NCBI GenBank assembly: GCA_050303335.1
Contig: JBNLBN010000014.1
Span: 1-34,031 of the forward strand
Direction of reading: 5' to 3'
Length of the DNA stretch: 34,031 nt
From: Bilamarchaeum sp050303335
Lineage (GTDB): Archaea; Micrarchaeota; Micrarchaeia; Anstonellales; Bilamarchaeaceae
Shown: piece after piece, positions 1 to 8,148 of the stretch
How the letters are laid out: the number at the start of each line of letters is the position of its first letter
How positions within the stretch are numbered: the stretch's first letter is position 1
Program-made: the position numbers and the translations under genes
The notes under the pieces: generated by a model
Told to the model about the DNA's origin: nothing
Databases searched by the model: none
The model's input: the letters and a program-made list of their open reading frames with translations, nothing else

Positions 1-579
1 AACGTAGACGATGAGAACCTTGCCAGGAATCCGTGGATGAAGGGTCTGCTGAAGTTCCTCAAGAGGGTGATCGATGATCCGAAGATTCCGGTATTCGGGA
101 TATGCTTCGGCCATCAGGCAATGGCCGTTGCACTCGGCGGAAAGGTCCAGAGGATTCCGAAGAACTATTTCGGAGAAATAGGCTATGCAAAGGTCAGGAT
201 GACTCCGAAGTATAAGGATGATATACTCTTCAAGGATTTCCCGATAAAATTCGATGCACTATTCTCCCATTTCTATTATGTTTCAAAGCCCCCTCCAGGA
301 TCCACTGTCCTTGCCTACGGAATCATGCACGACATGGTGCAGGCTTTCCGATACGGCGACTCTGCATGGGGGGTCCAGTTCCATCCTGATTTCGAAGGGT
401 CGAATATCGAGGAACTTGTGGACCAGCGAAAGGACTGGCTCATCAATTCCATGGACCTGTCAAAAGTGAGGACAGTAAATAAAGTGAGGGAGGATCACGT
501 GGTGCTCCTGAATTTCCTAAGCCATGTCTATGATCTCAAGTTCAACGGTTCGCATGACGGCGCCGAACAGAAGGATTGA
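1..579 (+). CDS. Class I glutamine amidotransferase (GMP-synthase-like), 5' partial
   Basis: The frame is open from the first base of the window, so the N-terminus is missing; the first visible Met is at 37. The visible part has the nucleophile elbow GICFGHQ (Cys) and the catalytic His in QFHPDFE, the arrangement of class I (triad) glutamine amidotransferases that release ammonia from glutamine. In the family the residue two after His is normally Glu (FHPE); here it is Asp, a conservative but notable change. No synthetase domain follows, so this is a free-standing GATase of the GMP-synthase-like group, probably a cytosolic glutamine hydrolase whose acceptor is unknown. The C-terminal ~45 residues form a charged extension beyond the GATase core. 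The 3' end overlaps a convergent small gene by 38 bp. The fold assignment is firm; the substrate is not. Confidence 0.85.
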   Translation, partial: NVDDENLARNPWMKGLLKFLKRVIDDPKIPVFGICFGHQAMAVALGGKVQRIPKNYFGEIGYAKVRMTPKYKDDILFKDFPIKFDALFSHFYYVSKPPPGSTVLAYGIMHDMVQAFRYGDSAWGVQFHPDFEGSNIEELVDQRKDWLINSMDLSKVRTVNKVREDHVVLLNFLSHVYDLKFNGSHDGAEQKD

Positions 580-865
580 CCGAAGGCGCCCCTTTTGTAT
601 CCTCTTCGAGTGCATGCCCGTTGTTAGCAGGAATATCATTAAGCGCACCGCTGTTTACAAGATCCCGGACAGCTCTCGGGCTAAGCGATTTCTCATCGAG
701 ATTCCCGATGGTCCTCGTCTCGATCGGTCCCTCTTCCCAGGGCCTGTTGAGATATCTCCTTACTGCAGCAGGATTTCCCAAAGAAGGCAATGGTTTTACC
801 TTCTTCGGTTTTCTCCTGCTTGCCTCATCATTCAAAACTCTCAGTGTCTCTAAGCCATGTACCAT
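542..865 (-). CDS. Small basic hypothetical protein (107 aa)
   Basis: I do not recognise this family. The ATG at 865 is preceded by GGTGAT four bases upstream and by an A/T-rich TATA-like element at 901-916. A longer TTG start at 883 has no ribosome binding site. The protein opens with MVHGLETLRVLNDEA, probably an amphipathic helix, and is rich in Arg, Lys and Pro after it (RRKPKKVKPLP), with no transmembrane segment or Cys pairs. It could be a small nucleic-acid-binding or regulatory protein, but that is a guess. It is transcribed divergently from the HTH-CBS regulator at 1006 and converges on the amidotransferase, overlapping its end by 38 bp. The opposite-strand frames here are Ser/Phe-rich and look like shadows, which favours this strand. 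Confidence 0.5.
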   Translation of the reverse strand: MVHGLETLRVLNDEASRRKPKKVKPLPSLGNPAAVRRYLNRPWEEGPIETRTIGNLDEKSLSPRAVRDLVNSGALNDIPANNGHALEEDTKGAPSVNPSVRRRHANR

Positions 866-900
866 AATTATCACCGTGAACAATGAATTACCATATTCTT

Positions 901-916
901 CTATTTATATTTTTTT
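901..916 (-). promoter_or_regulatory. TATA-like promoter element for the 542-865 gene
   Basis: Read on the minus strand this is AAAAAAATATAAATAG. It lies about 40-45 nt before the ATG at 865, which would give a short leader carrying the GGTGAT ribosome binding site. Confidence 0.45.
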
Positions 917-922
917 GTAAAA

Positions 923-942
923 ATTATTCCTTTAGGAATAAT
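923..942. promoter_or_regulatory. Perfect 9-bp inverted repeat, candidate operator
   Basis: The arms ATTATTCCT and AGGAATAAT flank a two-base centre. The site is in the divergent region between the small minus-strand gene (TATA at 901-916) and the HTH-CBS regulator starting at 1006 (AT-rich box near 975-985). A symmetric site of this length beside an XRE-type regulator is typical of an autoregulatory operator; binding itself is inferred. Confidence 0.5.
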
Positions 943-1005
943 CTCGTCTGAATCGCCATTCTCATGATCAAAAGCATTAATAATTTTCATTGAGAAAATT
1001 CCAAT

Positions 1006-1548
1006 ATGAATGAAGTGAAGAAAATCGGGAAAATTAGAAAGCAGCTGGGCCTTACGCAGAAGCAGCTTGCAGACCTTTCTGGAGTTTCCCAGTCGCTCAT
1101 TGCAAAGATAGAATCGAACAAGATCGATCCCGCATATTCCAAGGTCGTCCAGATAATGAACGCGCTCGAGGAATACCAGAAAAAGGAGAAGAAGCTCGTT
1201 TCGCAGGTGATGACGAAAAAAATCTATTCAGTTACTTCAAGGGACACCGTATCCAAGACGATAAAGATCATGCGCGAAGAGGACATCTCGCAGCTTCCTG
1301 TAATAGAGAACGGCAACTGCATAGGTTCGGTCAGCGAATCAGCGATACTTGGCGTTCTTACTGATGAGGAAAATCCAAAGGACGTCCTGATAGATGACAT
1401 AATGGACGATGCATTCCCTTCGATTCCTGCAAATTCGATAATCGATGTTGCAACCGATCTCCTTAAGCATTATCCTGCCCTTTTGGTAGAAAAGAACGGC
1501 GAAATAATTGGCATCATCACGAAGGCCGATCTGCTGAAAGCGATCTGA
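1006..1548 (+). CDS. XRE-family HTH regulator with a CBS-domain pair
   Basis: Residues about 6-60 form a helix-turn-helix of the Cro/XRE type (LGLTQKQLADLSGVSQSLIA). Two CBS motifs follow, at roughly 66-118 and 125-178 (MTKKIYSVTSRDT and IMDDAFPSIPANS openings). CBS pairs bind adenosyl ligands such as AMP, ATP or SAM, so this is probably a nucleotide- or SAM-responsive transcription regulator, a known archaeal architecture. The length of 180 aa matches that arrangement. An AT-rich element at 975-985 lies about 25 nt before the ATG, implying a leaderless mRNA, and the palindrome at 923-942 is a natural binding site for it. Its target genes are not evident beyond the divergent small gene. Confidence 0.88.
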   Translation: MNEVKKIGKIRKQLGLTQKQLADLSGVSQSLIAKIESNKIDPAYSKVVQIMNALEEYQKKEKKLVSQVMTKKIYSVTSRDTVSKTIKIMREEDISQLPVIENGNCIGSVSESAILGVLTDEENPKDVLIDDIMDDAFPSIPANSIIDVATDLLKHYPALLVEKNGEIIGIITKADLLKAI

Positions 1549-1590
1549 TAAATCGAAAAGCCTCTAATATCTTGCCAACCTTTTTCTTCC

Positions 1591-2751
1591 ATGTACCTTT
1601 CAACTTCTCCCGGGATAGGCGGAATACTAAAGCAAAGCCCTGAGGATTTCATAGTCGAGGAGGTTATGCCTGACGGAACCATCCTGGAACTGGATAAAAC
1701 TATTTCACGGGAAGGAACAGGCAGGTTCACCCACTTCGTGCTGCAGAAAAAAAACTGGTCCACATCATCAGCAGCACTTGAGATCGCAAAAAAGCTTCAT
1801 GTCGGCCACAAGCGTATCGATTTTGCAGGGACAAAGGACAAGGTGGCTTTGACAGTCCAGCTTGGTTCAGCATACGATGTCACTCCGCAGGAAATCCTCG
1901 GCATCCAGATAAAGGATATCCGGATAAACGGCGCATGGCCTGCCCCGGACAAGGTCAGGCTCGGGTCCCTTCTTGGAAACAGGTTCACGATCACCGTACG
2001 TGAAGCGCACGACCATGAGCGGGTGGCGGAAATAGAAAAAGAGCTTGGCGGAAAATTCCCCAATTATTTCGGAGAGCAGAGGTTCGGATCAACAAGGAGG
2101 AACACCCATTTAATCGGGCAGAAAATACTGGAAGAAAAATTCGAGGACGCATGCATGATGTTTTTATGCGACATCCTTGGAGAAGAGAATGCTGAATCAA
2201 GGGCGGCAAGGCAGGAACTTCTGGACACGAAAGATTTCAGCGCCGCGCTTCGGACTTTTCCAAAGCACCTGAGGCTTGAACGTAAGATGCTTTCAGTGCT
2301 TTCGAGAAACGAGGACTACATTGCAGCCCTGAAGTATCTCCCGCGCACAACACTGCTCCTCTTTGTCCACGCGTTCCAGTCCCACCTCTTCAACGAGATG
2401 CTATCTGAAAGGATCAAAGATGGCATCGAACTTGAGCAGGGCGAATACTTCTGCGGGGAAACAATGGGCTTTCCAGACATAAAGAAGGCTGACGCTTCGG
2501 GCTGGATATGCGGAAAGCTTATAGGATACCAGTCGCCGATAAACGCCCGTGAAACCGAGATCCTTGGAAAATACGCCATAACAAAAGACCATTTCAGGAT
2601 TCCGAGGATTCCGGAGATTTCCTCAAAGGGAACCTACCGGACGCTCCTTGCACCATTAAAGAACTTTTCTTTTGATAAACATTTTAGATTCGTTTTGCCG
2701 TCCGGAAGCTACGCTACCGTTGCAATGGCGGAATTCATGAAGGGTGGATAA
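1591..2751 (+). CDS. truD: tRNA pseudouridine(13) synthase TruD
   Basis: TruD isomerises uridine 13 of the tRNA D-arm (and equivalent sites) to pseudouridine. The signature FAGTKDKVALTVQ carries the catalytic Asp at residue 83. KSPEDF-like N-terminal residues (KQSPEDFIVEE), NYFGEQRFGS and FVHAFQSHLFNEML are all typical of the family, and 386 aa fits archaeal TruD. The start is placed at the first ATG, where MYLSTSPGIGG precedes the conserved block. The next gene, trm1, begins at the base after this stop codon, so the two tRNA-modification genes are almost certainly co-transcribed. Confidence 0.95.
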   Translation: MYLSTSPGIGGILKQSPEDFIVEEVMPDGTILELDKTISREGTGRFTHFVLQKKNWSTSSAALEIAKKLHVGHKRIDFAGTKDKVALTVQLGSAYDVTPQEILGIQIKDIRINGAWPAPDKVRLGSLLGNRFTITVREAHDHERVAEIEKELGGKFPNYFGEQRFGSTRRNTHLIGQKILEEKFEDACMMFLCDILGEENAESRAARQELLDTKDFSAALRTFPKHLRLERKMLSVLSRNEDYIAALKYLPRTTLLLFVHAFQSHLFNEMLSERIKDGIELEQGEYFCGETMGFPDIKKADASGWICGKLIGYQSPINARETEILGKYAITKDHFRIPRIPEISSKGTYRTLLAPLKNFSFDKHFRFVLPSGSYATVAMAEFMKGG

Positions 2752-3804
2752 TTGCAAGAGGAAAAAATCAGGTTCAGCACCAGCGAAAAGGTATTCTACA
2801 ATCCGTTGATGCAGCTGTGCCGCTCTCTTTCATCGCTTGCTGTGGGCGCCATAGCTGATGAGCTGGATGTTGTCGATGCATTCTGCGCATCCGGGATCAG
2901 GGGAATCAGGTATGCAAAGGAAAACCCAAACGTGAAATCCGTAACATTCGTTGACATTGAAGAGGATGCGATAAAACTGGCCAAGAAGAACGCAAAAGGA
3001 ATCAATGCAGAATTCGTGACCGGAAACATATCCCGCGCAGCATTCGATCTCCAGGGGGATTTCGTAGAAATCGACCCGTTCGGAACCCCGAGTCCCTACC
3101 TTCTCGATTCGATGAGGTTCTTCAATCCGAAAAAAACCGCATACCTGTCTGTAACTGCAACAGATGTTGCTGTGCTCTGCGGGGGAAAAGTGGCACCATC
3201 CCTTAAGAACTACCACTCCAAGCCATTGAACAACGAGTTCACGCACGAGACCGGCCTCCGTATCATGATAAAGAGGATAGCGGAAGTCGCAGCTGAATTC
3301 AATTTCGGGATCACCCCCTTGGTATCATTTTCAGACAAGCATTACCTGAAATCAATAATAAAACTGCAAAGGAGCGCCGACCGTGCATTCGATTCCATGA
3401 ACTGCCTCGGATATGTTTCATATGACCGGGAAACCGGATACAGGGAGCAGGGCAGGTTCCCGAAAGAGGGCCTGGACTATGCCGGGCAGCTCTGGCTAAA
3501 AGACATCCATGACATGCAGTTCATAGAAAGGATGGAGAAACTCAACCAAGAGCGGGAATACAGCGACCATGAGGAAATTAAGACAATGCTCGGTCTGCTG
3601 AAATCCGAGATCGGGATGCCGCCTTATTATTACAATATCCACGCCCTTTGCAGGATGTTCAGGGTAAACCCCCTTCCCAAGATGAAGGACGTGCTTTCAA
3701 GAATTAGGGAGAAGGGGTTTAAGGCCGAGCGGACGCATTTCTCAAAGATATCGTTCAAGAGCGATGCCCCGTTCGAAACGATCAGGGAGGCATTCAATGA
3801 CTAA
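2752..3804 (+). CDS. trm1: tRNA (guanine(26)-N2)-dimethyltransferase Trm1
   Basis: This enzyme uses S-adenosylmethionine to dimethylate N2 of G26 in tRNA. The SAM-binding loop VVDAFCASGIRGIRYA, the acidic motif VTFVDIEEDA and the catalytic FVEIDPFGTPSPYLD (DPFG) are all present, and 350 aa is normal for the archaeal enzyme. The start is TTG, directly after the truD stop, with GGGTGG as ribosome binding site. No other start fits the conserved N-terminus EEKIRFSTSEKVFYNP. The end overlaps the PP2C gene by 8 nt. Confidence 0.95.
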   Translation: MQEEKIRFSTSEKVFYNPLMQLCRSLSSLAVGAIADELDVVDAFCASGIRGIRYAKENPNVKSVTFVDIEEDAIKLAKKNAKGINAEFVTGNISRAAFDLQGDFVEIDPFGTPSPYLLDSMRFFNPKKTAYLSVTATDVAVLCGGKVAPSLKNYHSKPLNNEFTHETGLRIMIKRIAEVAAEFNFGITPLVSFSDKHYLKSIIKLQRSADRAFDSMNCLGYVSYDRETGYREQGRFPKEGLDYAGQLWLKDIHDMQFIERMEKLNQEREYSDHEEIKTMLGLLKSEIGMPPYYYNIHALCRMFRVNPLPKMKDVLSRIREKGFKAERTHFSKISFKSDAPFETIREAFND

Positions 3805-4555
3805 GTTCGGGCCGGTGCATTCGCTTGTGAAAAAGGGCCATGAAGTGTGCGGCGACCAGATCATAGTCTATGAAGATGAGCGGAAGCTCGTCCTCGCTGT
3901 TTTCGACGGCGTCAGCGGCGAGCAAGGCGCAAGGGATGCAGCGACAAATGCGGCAAAAGCGCTGCTCGAATCCCTCAAGATCCACAACGTTGTAACCGAC
4001 AACATCATAAGGCAGGCGATAAGCGATGCCAACAACAGCATCAAGAAGGGGTATACTACCCTTGCAGTCGCAGTAATAGAGAAGACCGGACGTCTTACCC
4101 TCGCCTCTGTCGGCGATTCTGCAATATACAGCATGAGGGACGGCCAAGTCAGCCTGGAGCTCCCGCTTGCAAGGGCGGTGAAAAATGAGGATTCTGTCCT
4201 GAAGTTCCTCTCATACCGGAACATCGTGACCTCTGTTCTCGGAAAGACAGGGTCGGAAATCGAGATAAATTTCGCAGACGGGCTCCTTCGCAAGGGCGAT
4301 CTGCTGATCATTGCATCAGACGGCCTGGTTGACAACCTGTATATCCAGACCAAGGAAGGCTTTGTGACCGATGCCTCAGGAAAGGAGGATTTGGGGGAAC
4401 TTATTAAATCCGATGATCCAAAAGAGATTGTTGAATGCCTTGAAAGGGAGATCTCAGACAGGCTGAAAAAGGGGAAGATCGAGAAGCCGGGCCTGGTGCT
4501 CGATCCCAAGAAGGACGATCTCTCAATCATAGTGTTCAGGTGGGACTATGGCTAA
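3797..4555 (+). CDS. PP2C-family serine/threonine protein phosphatase
   Basis: This is a metal-dependent (PPM/PP2C) phosphatase. Visible motifs are CGDQ (Asp20), VFDGVSG (Asp37, replacing the more usual DGHGG), SVGDSAIY, IIASDGLVDN (Asp175) and KDDLSIIVFRW (Asp240), in family order. The ATG at 3797 has GGGAGG upstream and overlaps the trm1 stop by 8 nt; a longer in-frame start lies inside trm1 and is unlikely. The 252-aa protein has no membrane or sensor domain. It lies between Trm1 and a rhomboid protease in one operon. No Ser/Thr kinase is visible in this window, so its substrate is unknown. Confidence 0.9.
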   Translation: MTKFGPVHSLVKKGHEVCGDQIIVYEDERKLVLAVFDGVSGEQGARDAATNAAKALLESLKIHNVVTDNIIRQAISDANNSIKKGYTTLAVAVIEKTGRLTLASVGDSAIYSMRDGQVSLELPLARAVKNEDSVLKFLSYRNIVTSVLGKTGSEIEINFADGLLRKGDLLIIASDGLVDNLYIQTKEGFVTDASGKEDLGELIKSDDPKEIVECLEREISDRLKKGKIEKPGLVLDPKKDDLSIIVFRWDYG

Positions 4556-5159
4556 CTTGACGACTATAATACTCGGAATAATCGTTATAGCATTCTTCAT
4601 ACAGATGACAAGCGCACAGTTCGAGGCAGCCTTCATATTCGATCCAGCAAAGGCATTGAGCGAACCCTGGCGTTTCATCACCAGCATGTTCCTCCACGGA
4701 GACATCATGCACATACTATTCAACGGCTATGCCCTTTTCCTCTTCGGATCCATCCTCGAGAGGAAGGTAACATCCAAGGATTACCTGATTATCTTCTTTT
4801 TAGGCGGCCTAGTGGGCGGATTTAGCTACTTTTTGACGATTTTGCTCGGAATCATCCCGCCCATCCCGGCACTGGGGGCAAGCGGCGCCATATATGCAAT
4901 ACTCGGAGCAGTGGCGATGCTCCTTCCGGATCTTCGGATCTTCGTCTGGTTCATCCCGATGAAGATGAAGCATGCAGCCATACTCTGGATAGTCCTTGAA
5001 TTCATGGGAGCATTCAATCCGGCATCAGGAATTGCCAGTGCCGCCCACTTAGGAGGGCTGCTCTTCGGACTAGCATATGCATATTTCTACAAGAAGAACG
5101 ACTACGTTCCTCCCCAGTGGAACATGGATTATCGCTCATCCGACCAGTGGGAAGACTGA
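4548..5159 (+). CDS. Rhomboid-family intramembrane serine protease
   Basis: About six hydrophobic segments span the 203-aa protein. The catalytic dyad is visible: Ser112 in GASGAIYA and His167 in AHLGGLLFG. The supporting His/Asn pair is in HILFNGYALFLFG (His55, Asn59). Rhomboids cleave single-pass membrane substrates within or beside the membrane. The short 6-TM form is the basic prokaryotic type, with no extra cytosolic domain. It overlaps the PP2C gene by 8 nt, so the two are translationally coupled. A C-terminal soluble tail of about 20 residues ends SSDQWED. Confidence 0.93.
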   Translation: MANLTTIILGIIVIAFFIQMTSAQFEAAFIFDPAKALSEPWRFITSMFLHGDIMHILFNGYALFLFGSILERKVTSKDYLIIFFLGGLVGGFSYFLTILLGIIPPIPALGASGAIYAILGAVAMLLPDLRIFVWFIPMKMKHAAILWIVLEFMGAFNPASGIASAAHLGGLLFGLAYAYFYKKNDYVPPQWNMDYRSSDQWED

Positions 5160-5161
5160 AG

Positions 5162-5173
5162 GCTATATATATG
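5162..5173 (+). promoter_or_regulatory. TATA box of the ftsZ-secE-spt5 operon
   Basis: GCTATATATATG follows the rhomboid stop and lies about 45 nt before the ftsZ ATG. The expected transcription start is near 5195, leaving a short leader with AGGTG as ribosome binding site. Confidence 0.55.
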
Positions 5174-5212
5174 TTTTCATATAAGTAAACTCTACAAATT
5201 CTAGGTGTTCAT

Positions 5213-6313
5213 ATGGAAGAATCACAATACCATTACAATCCTCAAGAAAACAAGGAGATGGCTCAGCAGCTGACCAAGACCGCTGACGACGAGGAGCTCC
5301 TTAAATTCATCCAGGAAACAGAGCAGAAGATCTACATCGTCGGGGCAGGAGGAAGCGGCAGTAACACCCTGGACCGCATATTCGAGCTTGGTATCGACGG
5401 TGTGAATCTCCTTGCCATGAACACCGATGCAAGGCACCTACTCCATACAAGGGCAAACAAGAAGATACTCCTTGGAAAGACCGTCAGCAAGGGAAGAGGG
5501 GCCGGATCGAATCCGACAATCGGCGAGGAGTCAGCAAAGGAGTCAGCAGAAGAGATAAAGGAATCGCTCAAGGATGCTTCCATGGTATTCATCACATGCG
5601 GAATGGGTGGAGGAACCGGTACAGGAAGCGCCCCGATCATAGCCGAAGCGGCAAAGAGCCAGGGGGCACTGGTCGTTTCAGTCGTGACATTGCCTTTCAC
5701 TTCAGAAGGGAAGATCCGGATGGAAAATGCCATATCCGGGATCGAGAAGCTCAAGAAGAATACGGATACTCTCATAGTTATCAAGAATGACAAGCTCCTG
5801 AACCTTGTTCCGGACCTGCCGATAAACACGGCGTTCAAGGTCTGCGATGAGGTGCTTGCAGGATCTGTCAAGGGAATAGCAGAGCTCGTGACCCAGTCAG
5901 GGCTTGTAAACGTCGATTTTGCAGATCTGAGGACGATACTTTCCGATGCCGGCTTCGCCGTTATAGGGCTTGGCGAGGCGTCGCTCGATGCAAAGCAGGA
6001 GGACCGCGCAAGGCTTGCAGTGGAAACCGCACTCAATTCGCCCCTTCTTGATGCAGACGTCTCAACATCCACCAAGGCACTTATCAATGTTGTCGGGGGC
6101 GAGGACATGAGCCTGAAGGAAGCGGAATTCGTAGTTGCTGCGACTGCCAAGCACATCAATCCCAATGCCCACATCATATGGGGAGCTCGCGTGAACGAGA
6201 ACATAAAGAAATCCTCGATGCGCGTACTGGTTGTCCTTGGAGGAGTCCGTTTCCCCAAGAGGAAGGATGTCGAGCAGAATACTGAGGAGCTGGATTTGGA
6301 CATTATCGGGTGA
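5213..6313 (+). CDS. ftsZ: Cell division GTPase FtsZ
   Basis: FtsZ polymerises with GTP into the cytokinetic ring. The glycine-rich nucleotide loop IVGAGGSGSNTLDR and the tubulin signature GGGTGTGSAP (about 132-141) are intact. The T7 catalytic loop NVDFADLRTIL is also present, so this is an active polymerising GTPase rather than a CetZ-type relative. An N-terminal extension of about 38 residues precedes the core. The C-terminus ends with an acidic, hydrophobic peptide (ELDLDIIG) like the tail that docks archaeal FtsZ to membrane anchors such as SepF. The ATG has AGGTG upstream and a TATA box 45 nt before it. secE and spt5 follow closely, a frequent archaeal arrangement. Confidence 0.97.
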   Translation: MEESQYHYNPQENKEMAQQLTKTADDEELLKFIQETEQKIYIVGAGGSGSNTLDRIFELGIDGVNLLAMNTDARHLLHTRANKKILLGKTVSKGRGAGSNPTIGEESAKESAEEIKESLKDASMVFITCGMGGGTGTGSAPIIAEAAKSQGALVVSVVTLPFTSEGKIRMENAISGIEKLKKNTDTLIVIKNDKLLNLVPDLPINTAFKVCDEVLAGSVKGIAELVTQSGLVNVDFADLRTILSDAGFAVIGLGEASLDAKQEDRARLAVETALNSPLLDADVSTSTKALINVVGGEDMSLKEAEFVVAATAKHINPNAHIIWGARVNENIKKSSMRVLVVLGGVRFPKRKDVEQNTEELDLDIIG

Positions 6314-6317
6314 TCGT

Positions 6318-6482
6318 TTGGAAATCAATGAGTTAATTAAAAGATGCAATCGGATTATTCACATTTCAAGGAAGCCGACAGGAGATGAATATACAAAGGT
6401 GGCAAAGGTCACTGCAACCGGAATAGCGTTATTCGGGCTAGTGGGATTCATAATGTTCATAATCTTCGGGCTGATCGGGTGA
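6318..6482 (+). CDS. secE: Protein translocase subunit SecE (Sec61-gamma)
   Basis: This 54-aa single-pass protein has the cytosolic amphipathic helix (ELIKRCNRIIHISRKPTGDEY), ending in the KPT.DEY element typical of archaeal SecE. It is followed by VAKVTATGIALFGLVGF and a C-terminal hydrophobic span. It clamps the two halves of SecY in the translocon. The likely start is TTG at 6318, five bases after the ftsZ stop, with GGTGAT overlapping that stop. Longer starts would lie inside ftsZ. Adjacent spt5 confirms the context. Confidence 0.88.
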   Translation: MEINELIKRCNRIIHISRKPTGDEYTKVAKVTATGIALFGLVGFIMFIIFGLIG

Positions 6483-6486
6483 AAAA

Positions 6487-6939
6487 ATGATTCATACAAT
6501 CAGAGTTACTTCGGGCCAGGAAAAGATAATCGCAGAAATACTGATGAAGAAGGCGAAGGCAGAGAAGCTGGATGTCTATTCAATAACCAATGTTGAAACC
6601 GTCAAGGGCTACCTCTTCGTAGAAGTGGCGGACGAGAATACGCTGGTCAACCTGATCCAGAAGGTCAAGCACGTAAAAGGCTTCCTCAGGGACCAGATAA
6701 AGATGGAGGAACTGAGCAAGTTGATCAGCTCCGAAAACAAGCCTTCCATCGTGATCGAGAACGGCGATATTGTCGAGATGTCCTCAGGTCCTTTCAAGGG
6801 CGAGAGGGCGAAGGTCCAGAAGATCGACGAAGCAAAGGATGAAATAACAGTCGAACTCATAGAGGTCGCAGTCCCAATTCCGGTCACTGTTAAGGCAAAG
6901 ATGGTAAAGCTGTTCAAGAAAGCAAACGATGGTGAGTAG
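6487..6939 (+). CDS. spt5: Transcription elongation factor Spt5 (NusG homologue)
   Basis: The 150-aa protein has an NGN domain (about residues 1-85) and a C-terminal KOW domain (about 88-150) with the motif GDIVEMSSGPFKGERAKV. In archaea Spt5 binds the RNA polymerase clamp, usually with Spt4, to increase processivity and couple to the ribosome. It starts four bases after the secE stop and precedes the mechanosensitive channel by two bases, indicating one transcript. Confidence 0.96.
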   Translation: MIHTIRVTSGQEKIIAEILMKKAKAEKLDVYSITNVETVKGYLFVEVADENTLVNLIQKVKHVKGFLRDQIKMEELSKLISSENKPSIVIENGDIVEMSSGPFKGERAKVQKIDEAKDEITVELIEVAVPIPVTVKAKMVKLFKKANDGE

Positions 6940-6941
6940 CC

Positions 6942-8015
6942 ATGTTTGAAGACATCCTCAGGGAATATGTGGGGGGAACTTTCCTTGAAACTCCGATAGG
7001 GGATAACCTCGCAGTAGACTATCTGTCATCAGCTATCGTGTTCATATTATCGCTCATTGTCCTTCGCACATTCAAGTTCATAATTCTTGCAAGGCTGAAG
7101 GCCATCGCGAAACAGACCGAGAACGATTACGATGATGTTATAGTGAAGGTGGTCGATTCGTTCGGCTGGCTATTCTATATCCTGCTTTCGCTATGGATAT
7201 CGCTTGAATTCATTGTTGTCGAGCAGGTGATATCAGACTTTGTCTACTATGCCGTTCTGATACTTACCGGTTTCTATGTGATAAGAGCTGCCGGAATCCT
7301 GATCGATTTCACTTCAAGGAAAATCCTGGACCACAGGAAAGACAAGGTCGACAAGTCAGTAGTCAATCTCCTTGTCCAGCTTTCGAAGCTTTCATTGTGG
7401 GTCATTGTTTCTCTTGCCATAGTATCCAATCTGGGATATGATGTCTCAGCATTGCTTACCGGCCTTGGAATAGGAGGAATCGCGATTGCACTTGCATTGC
7501 AGACAGTTCTGAGCGATATCTTCGCATACTTCTCGATCCACCTTGACAAGCCGTTCAAGGTCGGAGACTTCATCATCATCGGGGCTGACATGGGAACCGT
7601 TGAAAAGATCGGAGTGAAGACAACCAGGATAAGGACCCTCCAGGGACAGGAACTTATTGTATCGAACCAGGAACTCACGTCCTCGCGGATAAACAATTAC
7701 AAGAGGATGAAGGAGAGGAGGATAGTATTCACTTTCGGAGTCGACCTGAACACCCCGAATGAAAAGCTCGAGAAGATTCCGGTGTATGTGAAGAAGGCAA
7801 TAGAGAATTCCAAATTCACAAGGTTCGATCGCGCCCATTTCGCGAGATTCGAGGACTACCGCCTGCTTTACGAGGTGGTTTACTTCCTCGACACTCCAGA
7901 TTTCAATCAGTACATGGACACACAGCAGAACATAAATCTTGAGCTGAAATCCATTTTGGAAAAAGAAAAAATCAAGATTCCATATCCAACAAAAATCGTT
8001 CACTTGATGAAATAA
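6942..8015 (+). CDS. MscS-family mechanosensitive ion channel
   Basis: About five transmembrane segments occupy residues 25-190. The pore-lining helix is the Gly/Ala-rich LLTGLGIGGIAIALALQ, followed by the family signature DIFAYFSIHLDKPFKVGDF and the beta domain (MGTVEKIGVKTTRIRTLQGQE) with VSNQEL. Such channels open under membrane tension to release solutes on osmotic downshift. At 357 aa it is longer than the minimal 3-TM MscS. The ATG is two bases after the spt5 stop with GGTGAG upstream, so it belongs to the ftsZ-secE-spt5 operon. T-runs follow the stop. Confidence 0.93.
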   Translation: MFEDILREYVGGTFLETPIGDNLAVDYLSSAIVFILSLIVLRTFKFIILARLKAIAKQTENDYDDVIVKVVDSFGWLFYILLSLWISLEFIVVEQVISDFVYYAVLILTGFYVIRAAGILIDFTSRKILDHRKDKVDKSVVNLLVQLSKLSLWVIVSLAIVSNLGYDVSALLTGLGIGGIAIALALQTVLSDIFAYFSIHLDKPFKVGDFIIIGADMGTVEKIGVKTTRIRTLQGQELIVSNQELTSSRINNYKRMKERRIVFTFGVDLNTPNEKLEKIPVYVKKAIENSKFTRFDRAHFARFEDYRLLYEVVYFLDTPDFNQYMDTQQNINLELKSILEKEKIKIPYPTKIVHLMK

Positions 8016-8062
8016 TTTTTTGCAACTTTTATCTTTTTTTCTGCGCAAAAATACTTTTTTTC
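8014..8062 (+). terminator. T-rich archaeal-type terminator after mscS
   Basis: Three runs of five or more T occur within 50 bases of the stop codon. Archaeal RNA polymerase terminates at such oligo-T tracts without a required hairpin. Confidence 0.5.
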
Positions 8063-8148
8063 TCGAATTTTTTGGCAAAAGTGAGCATAGATTTATTAAT
8101 CTTCTATTGTTATTTTTTTTCAAACACAATCCGGGGGTGAAAACAGAA

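Noticed and set aside
3868..4530. 220-codon minus-strand frame opposite the PP2C gene
   Set aside because: Ser/Arg-rich shadow of a gene whose catalytic motifs are all on the plus strand.
5332..6303. 323-codon minus-strand frame opposite ftsZ
   Set aside because: Its composition (Ser, Pro, Arg runs) mirrors FtsZ codons and there are no start signals; it is an antisense shadow.
6231..6317. SecE starting inside ftsZ
   Set aside because: The added residues are Ser/Arg/Trp-rich shadow of the FtsZ tail and unlike any SecE. The TTG at 6318 starts the conserved amphipathic helix directly.
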